From Azorhizobium sp943369575 (GTDB lineage Bacteria > Pseudomonadota > Alphaproteobacteria > Rhizobiales > Xanthobacteraceae): a stretch of DNA of 18,562 nt. The stretch covers positions 1 through 18,562 of the forward strand of contig CALRNP020000105.1 of assembly GCA_943369575.1 (NCBI GenBank), read 5' to 3'. Below, in pieces: positions 14,100 through 18,562 of the stretch; positions within the stretch are counted from its first letter, which is position 1; every line of letters starts with the position of its first letter. The notes below the pieces were generated by a model that was not told where the DNA came from, did not search any database, and worked only from the letters and a program-made list of their open reading frames with translations. The translations under genes and the position numbers were made by a program.

Positions 14100-14124
14100 G
14101 GCCGGGTTTCCGCGCGCGGCCTCA
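14097..14124 (+). terminator. Weak stem-loop at the thyA stop codon
   Basis: TGAGGCCG (14097-14104, containing the thyA TGA) pairs with CGGCCTCA (14117-14124) in a perfect 8-bp stem with a 12-base loop. The following sequence has only a short CTTTG stretch, so intrinsic termination is doubtful. Confidence 0.35.
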
Positions 14125-14209
14125 CGGCTTTGTGCGGGGCGGGGGCGTAACGCGGCCATGGCGGCGGGCGTAATGAGCCGTATGGATGCCCTCTCCTGAA
14201 CGGATCGCC

Positions 14210-15067
14210 ATGTCGCTGTTTCACGAACGCTCCGGCAAATTCAGCCCGGAAAAGACCTTGGCCCTGATCGGCAGCGTGCTGCCGGCGGTGGCCCTGGCTG
14301 CCTGGGCCATCGGCGGCGACCTGGGCGGACGGCCAGTTTCGGCGGCGATCCATTTTACCGGACTGTGGGCCATCCGGCTGCTGTTCATCAGCCTGGCCGT
14401 AACCCCGGCCCGGCGCATCTTTCATTGGCCCAAGCTCGTGCTGGCCCGCCGCATCCTGGGCGTGGCGGCCATGGCCTATGCGGCGCTGCATCTGGTGCTG
14501 TTCGTGATGGACCAGGGCTGGAATATCCAGGCGGCAGCGCGGGAAATCGTGCTGCGTTTCTATCTCACCATCGGTGCCGTGGCGGTGGCGTTGCTGCTGG
14601 CCTTGGGCGGCACGTCGTTCGACCGGGTCATTCGCCGCATGGGCGCCAAGCGCTGGAACGCCCTTCATGCCAGCGTCTATGGCATCGCCATCCTGGCCAG
14701 CATCCATTTCTTCATCCAGTCGAAGCTGGATGTGACGCAGGCGGTGATGATGAGCGGCTTCCTCATCTGGCTGTTCGGCTATCGCATCTGGCATCGGCAG
14801 ACCAATGCAGTGGGGGTGGGGGCGCTGCTGGGGCTATCCTTCATCGCCTGCGTGCTCACCGGGTTGCTGGAGATGGCCTGGTATGGCGCGTTCACTGGCA
14901 TCAGCCCCTGGCTGGTGGGACAGGCCAATTTCCAGCCGACACTGGGCATCAGTCCAGCGGCCTATGTGCTGGGGGCCGGGCTGGCGGTGACGGCGGCGGC
15001 CTGGGTGCGGCTGCATCTGCTGCCGCCGGCCAAACTGTCCAAGGCACGGGTGCCGGTGCGCACCTGA
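14210..15067 (+). CDS. msrQ: Heme-binding membrane subunit of protein methionine sulfoxide reductase
   Basis: This 285-residue integral membrane protein matches MsrQ/YedZ of the ferric reductase-like transmembrane family. It has about six helices and histidines placed for heme binding: His94 (ALHLVLF), His153 (WNALHASVYG) and His166 (ASIHFF). A WPKLVLARRILG segment precedes the first heme helix. MsrQ passes electrons from the respiratory chain or a flavin to the periplasmic molybdoenzyme MsrP, which repairs oxidised methionines. No msrP is present in this window, although the two are commonly adjacent. The start is ATG 14210; ATG 14186 in the same frame would add eight residues. It ends 19 bp from the converging miaA stop. 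Confidence 0.92.
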   Translation: MSLFHERSGKFSPEKTLALIGSVLPAVALAAWAIGGDLGGRPVSAAIHFTGLWAIRLLFISLAVTPARRIFHWPKLVLARRILGVAAMAYAALHLVLFVMDQGWNIQAAAREIVLRFYLTIGAVAVALLLALGGTSFDRVIRRMGAKRWNALHASVYGIAILASIHFFIQSKLDVTQAVMMSGFLIWLFGYRIWHRQTNAVGVGALLGLSFIACVLTGLLEMAWYGAFTGISPWLVGQANFQPTLGISPAAYVLGAGLAVTAAAWVRLHLLPPAKLSKARVPVRT

Positions 15068-15086
15068 AAGGCTCGCCCTTGTCCGT

Positions 15087-16001
15087 CTAGGGCCGTAGGG
15101 CATCCTCAATCACGTCCGGCGCCTGCTGCGGACTCGCGCGCAGCCAGCCGTCCATCTGATGGCGGAACCAGGTGACTTGGCGCTTGGCATAGCGCCGGCT
15201 CTCGCTCTGACCTTCCGCCACCGCTTGGGCAAGGCTCAACTCGCCGTGCAGATGGCGCAGCAGAGCGGGCACGCCTTGGGCTTTCAGGAGAGGGCGGTCG
15301 GCGGACAGGGCGCGGGCATCCAGCTGCTCCACTTCCGCCAGCGCGCCTTCGGTCATCATCACGTGGAAACGGGCGTCGATGCGGGCATTGAGCGTGTCCC
15401 GGTCCATCTCCAGCACCAGCCGGACACAGCCGCCGGGGTCCAGAAGTCCCGAGTGGGGCTCCCGCTGCCAGTGGCTCAACGGTCGCCCGGTGGCCTCGAA
15501 AACCTCCAGTGCCCGCAGGATGCGTTGACGGTCACGCGGTTGCAGCCGCACGGCCGTCTCGGGGTCGAGCGTGGCCAGCCGCGCATGCAGGATGACAGTG
15601 CTGTCGCCTTCCGCCGCCGTCCGAACCGCTGTGCGCACACTGTCCGGTATGTCCGGCACCGGCGCCAGGCCCTGGGTCAGGCCGCGAAAATAGAGCCCGG
15701 TCCCGCCGACCACGATCGGCAACCGGCCGGCGGCGCGGGCGTCGGCCAATGCCGCTGCCATGTCGGCGAGCCAGCGGCCAACGGAATAGTCGGCGGCGGG
15801 GTCCACATGGCCGTAGAGGGCGTGCGGCGCACGCGTCAGATCCGCGTCCGGGGGGCGGGCCGTTATGACGCGCAGGCCGTCATAGACCTGCATGGAATCG
15901 GCGTTGATGATGACCCCGCCGGTCCGTTCAGCCAGCGCCAGAGCGAGGGCTGACTTGCCGCTCGCCGTCGGACCTGCGATGAGCACAGCCAATGGTTTCA
16001 A
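15087..16001 (-). CDS. miaA: tRNA dimethylallyltransferase
   Basis: This 304-residue enzyme adds a dimethylallyl group to N6 of A37 in tRNAs that read codons starting with U. Motifs are the P-loop GPTASGKS (10-17), NADSMQVYDGLRV (34-46), VVGGTGLYFRGL (about 97-108), QPRDRQRILRALEVFEATGRP and the C-terminal RYAKRQVTWFRHQ tRNA-binding segment. No ATG is available: the first in-frame start is TTG at 16001, which gives the normal family N-terminus (KPLAVLIAGPTASGKS). TTG 15992 and GTG 15986 are alternatives. It diverges from serB with only 21 bp between the starts, so the two promoters must overlap each other or the coding sequences. Confidence 0.96.
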   Translation of the reverse strand: MKPLAVLIAGPTASGKSALALALAERTGGVIINADSMQVYDGLRVITARPPDADLTRAPHALYGHVDPAADYSVGRWLADMAAALADARAAGRLPIVVGGTGLYFRGLTQGLAPVPDIPDSVRTAVRTAAEGDSTVILHARLATLDPETAVRLQPRDRQRILRALEVFEATGRPLSHWQREPHSGLLDPGGCVRLVLEMDRDTLNARIDARFHVMMTEGALAEVEQLDARALSADRPLLKAQGVPALLRHLHGELSLAQAVAEGQSESRRYAKRQVTWFRHQMDGWLRASPQQAPDVIEDALRP

Positions 16002-16022
16002 CGCCTCAGAGTCCCATTTGCC

Positions 16023-16922
16023 ATGGTTTATGTCGCGACACTTATCTCAAATCCCGCTCACCCGGCCTTAACGCGCGAGGTGATTTCCGCCGCCCGCGCC
16101 ATTCTGCCCGGTTCGGACGAGGCGGTCACGCTGGACGGCGACATCGCCGCTGAGATCCCATTCGCGCCGCCGGCGGACGTTTCCATCCCCGGCCTCGCCG
16201 ACACGGTCCGCGCCGCCCTGCAGGGCGCGCCGGTGGACGTGGTGGTGCAACTTGCCGCCGGTCGCCGCAAGCGCCTGTTCGTCGCCGATATGGATTCCAC
16301 CATGATCGGGCAGGAATGCATCGACGAACTGGCGGACATGGTGGGGCTCAAGGCCCATGTGGCGGCGATCACCGAGCGGGCGATGCGCGGCGAGATCGAG
16401 TTCGAGCCGGCGCTGCGCGAGCGGGTCGGATTGCTCAAGGGGCTGGCGGCGGGCGTGGTGGAAGACGTGCTGCGCGAGCGCATCAGCCTGACCGCTGGCG
16501 GCAAGGCACTGGTGGCGACCATGAAGGCGCATGGCGCTTATACGGCGCTGGTATCCGGCGGCTTCACTTTGTTCACCGGGCCGGTAGGGGCGATGGTGGG
16601 CTTTGACGAAGACCGCGCCAACGTGCTGCACGTGACCGACGGCAAGCTGGCCGGAACCGTGGCCGAGCCGATCCTGGGCCGTGACGCCAAGACCGCCACC
16701 TTGATTGAACTGCGCGACCGCTTCCACCTTTCACCTTCGGAGACGTTGGCGGTGGGCGATGGCGCTAATGACCTCGGCATGCTGGGGGAGGCGGGCCTGG
16801 GCGTCGCCTACCATGCCAAGCCGAAGGTGGCGGCGGCCGCCCACGCCCGCATCGACCACGGCGACCTCACCGCGCTGCTCTATCTCCAGGGCTATTCCCG
16901 CGAGGAGATCCGGGAGGGCTGA
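16023..16922 (+). CDS. serB: Phosphoserine phosphatase
   Basis: This 299-residue HAD-superfamily enzyme performs the last step of serine synthesis, removing phosphate from O-phosphoserine. HAD motifs are complete: DMDSTMI with Asp89 nucleophile and Asp91, SGGF with Ser178, Lys224, and GDGANDLGML with Asp246 and Asp250. The cap region with QECIDELADMVG (97-108) is characteristic of SerB. The N-terminal 80 residues are a weakly conserved regulatory-type extension, as in many proteobacterial SerB proteins. It is transcribed divergently from miaA and is followed 30 bp later by a strong intrinsic terminator, so it is probably monocistronic. Confidence 0.97.
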   Translation: MVYVATLISNPAHPALTREVISAARAILPGSDEAVTLDGDIAAEIPFAPPADVSIPGLADTVRAALQGAPVDVVVQLAAGRRKRLFVADMDSTMIGQECIDELADMVGLKAHVAAITERAMRGEIEFEPALRERVGLLKGLAAGVVEDVLRERISLTAGGKALVATMKAHGAYTALVSGGFTLFTGPVGAMVGFDEDRANVLHVTDGKLAGTVAEPILGRDAKTATLIELRDRFHLSPSETLAVGDGANDLGMLGEAGLGVAYHAKPKVAAAAHARIDHGDLTALLYLQGYSREEIREG

Positions 16923-16951
16923 TCCCAGCCCTCAATCAAGGCCCTAAACGC

Positions 16952-16984
16952 AAAACACCCCGGTTTAAGCCGGGGTGTTTTTTT
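16952..16984 (+). terminator. Strong intrinsic terminator of serB
   Basis: An uninterrupted 12-bp stem whose core is ACACCCCGG and CCGGGGTGT around a TTTAAG loop (16964-16969) runs into a T-run ending at 16984. The AAAA on the left arm gives a shorter T-run on the minus strand, so it may also stop transcription from the converging protease gene. Confidence 0.93.
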
Positions 16985-17012
16985 ATGCGCATTCAGCGCT
17001 TTATGGTTAATT

Positions 17013-17041
17013 CCTCACTTCATGCATTACATGAAGTGAGG
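17013..17041. repeat. Perfect 12-bp inverted repeat between serB and protease genes
   Basis: CCTCACTTCATG (17013-17024) and CATGAAGTGAGG (17030-17041) form a perfect 12-bp stem with a 5-base loop, 11 bp beyond the protease stop. There is no T-run, and the base composition is more AT-rich than the surroundings. It could protect the 3' end of the protease mRNA, act with the neighbouring terminator, or be a dispersed repeat; the sequence alone does not decide. Confidence 0.75.
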
Positions 17042-17052
17042 TTGCCCCCGCC

Positions 17053-18525
17053 TCAGTTGAGCGGCACCGCCGCGAACTGCACTTGGCCATCCGCATCCGA
17101 GATGAGCAGCAGCGCCGACTTCTTGTTGTCCTTCTTCAGCGCATCCACCCGCTTCTGCAGATCGGCGGGGGCCGAGACCGGCTCCTGGCCAACCTCGACG
17201 ATCACTTGGCCGGGCTTGAGGCCCTTGTCGGCGGCGGCGGAGTTGCGGTCGACGCCGACGATCACCACGCCCTTCACCGTGTCCTTGAGCTTGTACTTTT
17301 TGCGCAGGTCGTCGGTGATGGTGGACACCTCCAGCCCCAGCACCTTGCGGGCCACCGGCTTCTCGGCATCCGGCGCGGCCTTGGCGGCGGCCTTCTCTTC
17401 TTCTGGTGCGCGGGCCACCTGGAGCTTGAACGTCTCTTCCTTGCCCTTGCGGATGACGGTGACGTCCACTTCCTTGCCCACCGGCGTGTCGGCGACGATG
17501 CGGGGCAGATCGCGCACGTCCTTGACGTCGCGGCCGTCGAACTTCACCACCACATCACCGGCCTTGAGACCGGCGCGAGCGGCAGGGCTGTTGTCGTCAT
17601 TCAGGCCGCCCACCAAGGCGCCGCGCGGCTTGCCGAGGCCGAGGCTCTCGGCGATCTCGTCGGACACCGACTGGATGCGAACGCCGATCCAGCCGCGGCG
17701 CACTTCCTTGAACTGCTCAAGCTGCGCGATCACGGGCGAGGCCGTGGAAGAGGGCACCGCGAAGCCGATGCCGATGGAACCGCCGGAGGGGGAGATGATG
17801 GCGGTGTTGATGCCGATGACCTCGCCGTCCATATTGAACAGCGGCCCACCGGAATTGCCGCGATTGATGGCGGCATCGGTCTGGAGGAAGTTGTCGTAGG
17901 GGCCAGAATTGATGTCGCGATTGCGCGCCGACACCACGCCCACGGTCACCGTGCCGCCGAGACCAAAGGGATTGCCGATGGCCATGACCCAGTCACCGAC
18001 CCGCATCTTGTCGCTGTCGCCGAACTTCACCGCCACCAGCGGCTTGTCCGATTTCACCTTCAGCAGCGCCAGATCGGTCTTGGTGTCACGGCCGATGAGT
18101 TCGGCCTTGAGCTTCGTGCCGTCATTGAAATTTGCATAGATCTCGTCCGCATCGGCGATGACGTGATTGTTGGTCACGATGAAGCCGGTCGGATCGATCA
18201 CGAATCCCGAGCCCAAGGATGACACCCGGCGCGGCCGCTGGCTCTGCCCCTGGTCGCCGTCTTCCTGCTGACGCCGCTTGAAGAATTCGTCGAAGAAGTC
18301 CTCGAACGGTGAGCCGGGCGGCAATTGCGGCGTGGGCACGCTGCGCGAGGGGGCGACATTCTGCGAGGTGGAGATGTTCACCACCGCGTCCATCACCTTT
18401 TCGGCCACGTCGGCGACGGTGTCCGGCCCCTTGCTGGAGGCGGCGAGCGCGGGGGCCGCAAGCACGAGAGCGAGCGCCAGTGCGGGGGCCGCAAAGGCGG
18501 CGCGAAAACGGGTCAAAGCGAACAT
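17053..18525 (-). CDS. degP: Periplasmic Do-family serine protease/chaperone (DegP/HtrA)
   Basis: This 490-residue protein degrades or holds misfolded proteins in the periplasm. A signal peptide (1 to about 28, ending APALA) is followed by an S1-type trypsin fold with the triad His121 (TNNHVI), Asp151 (KTDLALLKV) and Ser225 (GNSGGPLF). A Q/R-rich, charged LA-like loop lies at about 83-100. Two PDZ domains follow (about 270-370 and 395-485), joined by an Ala/Glu/Lys-rich linker (about 372-392). Length and layout match DegP/MucD proteins. The ATG at 18525 has GAGGAG four bases upstream. Its promoter is beyond, or within, the last 37 bp, so regulation cannot be read here. Confidence 0.96.
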   Translation of the reverse strand: MFALTRFRAAFAAPALALALVLAAPALAASSKGPDTVADVAEKVMDAVVNISTSQNVAPSRSVPTPQLPPGSPFEDFFDEFFKRRQQEDGDQGQSQRPRRVSSLGSGFVIDPTGFIVTNNHVIADADEIYANFNDGTKLKAELIGRDTKTDLALLKVKSDKPLVAVKFGDSDKMRVGDWVMAIGNPFGLGGTVTVGVVSARNRDINSGPYDNFLQTDAAINRGNSGGPLFNMDGEVIGINTAIISPSGGSIGIGFAVPSSTASPVIAQLEQFKEVRRGWIGVRIQSVSDEIAESLGLGKPRGALVGGLNDDNSPAARAGLKAGDVVVKFDGRDVKDVRDLPRIVADTPVGKEVDVTVIRKGKEETFKLQVARAPEEEKAAAKAAPDAEKPVARKVLGLEVSTITDDLRKKYKLKDTVKGVVIVGVDRNSAAADKGLKPGQVIVEVGQEPVSAPADLQKRVDALKKDNKKSALLLISDADGQVQFAAVPLN

Positions 18526-18529
18526 GGCT

Positions 18530-18535
18530 CTCCTC
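18530..18535 (-). promoter_or_regulatory. Ribosome binding site of the protease gene
   Basis: GAGGAG lies 4 bases before the ATG at 18525. It fixes the start directly ahead of the signal peptide. Confidence 0.6.
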
Positions 18536-18562
18536 GCGGGCGGCGGGTGGCGAACACGTCGA

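Noticed and set aside
17083..18222. A 379-residue plus-strand frame opposite the DegP-like gene
   Set aside because: It is low-complexity His/Gly/Asp/Val-rich sequence without domains, fully overlapped by an intact protease gene.

Overview
The window reads as a chromosomal segment of a high-GC alphaproteobacterium. A Rhizobiales or Xanthobacteraceae-like host is my guess from gene content, GC bias and GTG/TTG start use; no rRNA marker is present to test it. Genes are tightly packed with gaps mostly under 200 bp. I see no insertion sequence, prophage, tRNA, rRNA or CRISPR array.

Region 1 (1-7753, all minus strand) is a LysR-regulated uptake and catabolism cluster. In transcription order it holds a LysR regulator, a nitrilase-superfamily amidase, an RraA-family protein, a PotDABC-type ABC importer (binding protein, ATPase, two permeases) and the N-terminal half of a HyuA-type hydantoinase/oxoprolinase that runs off the left edge. 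A perfect inverted repeat with a T-N11-A core lies between the regulator and the first enzyme gene. The layout suggests import and stepwise hydrolysis of a cyclic or amidated nitrogen compound; the substrate cannot be read from sequence.

Region 2 (7953-12751, plus strand) holds a small DUF427 protein, an exported PhoA-type alkaline phosphatase with an extra N-terminal domain and a calcium-loop-like insert, and a three-gene set. That set comprises a Tat-type exported CxxC protein resembling DUF3299, a LolD-like ATPase and an FtsX-like permease with a histidine-rich extracytoplasmic loop. It may be a metal-linked transport system beside a zinc enzyme.

Region 3 (12758-18525) is mostly housekeeping: a small cupin (minus), thyA (plus), msrQ (plus), miaA (minus), serB (plus, with a strong terminator) and a DegP/Do-family periplasmic protease (minus). 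miaA starts with TTG only 21 bp from the divergent serB start. A second, perfect 12-bp hairpin sits between serB and the protease gene.

The most promising points for novelty are the catabolic cluster with its unusual RraA homologue, and the phosphatase-adjacent transport set.
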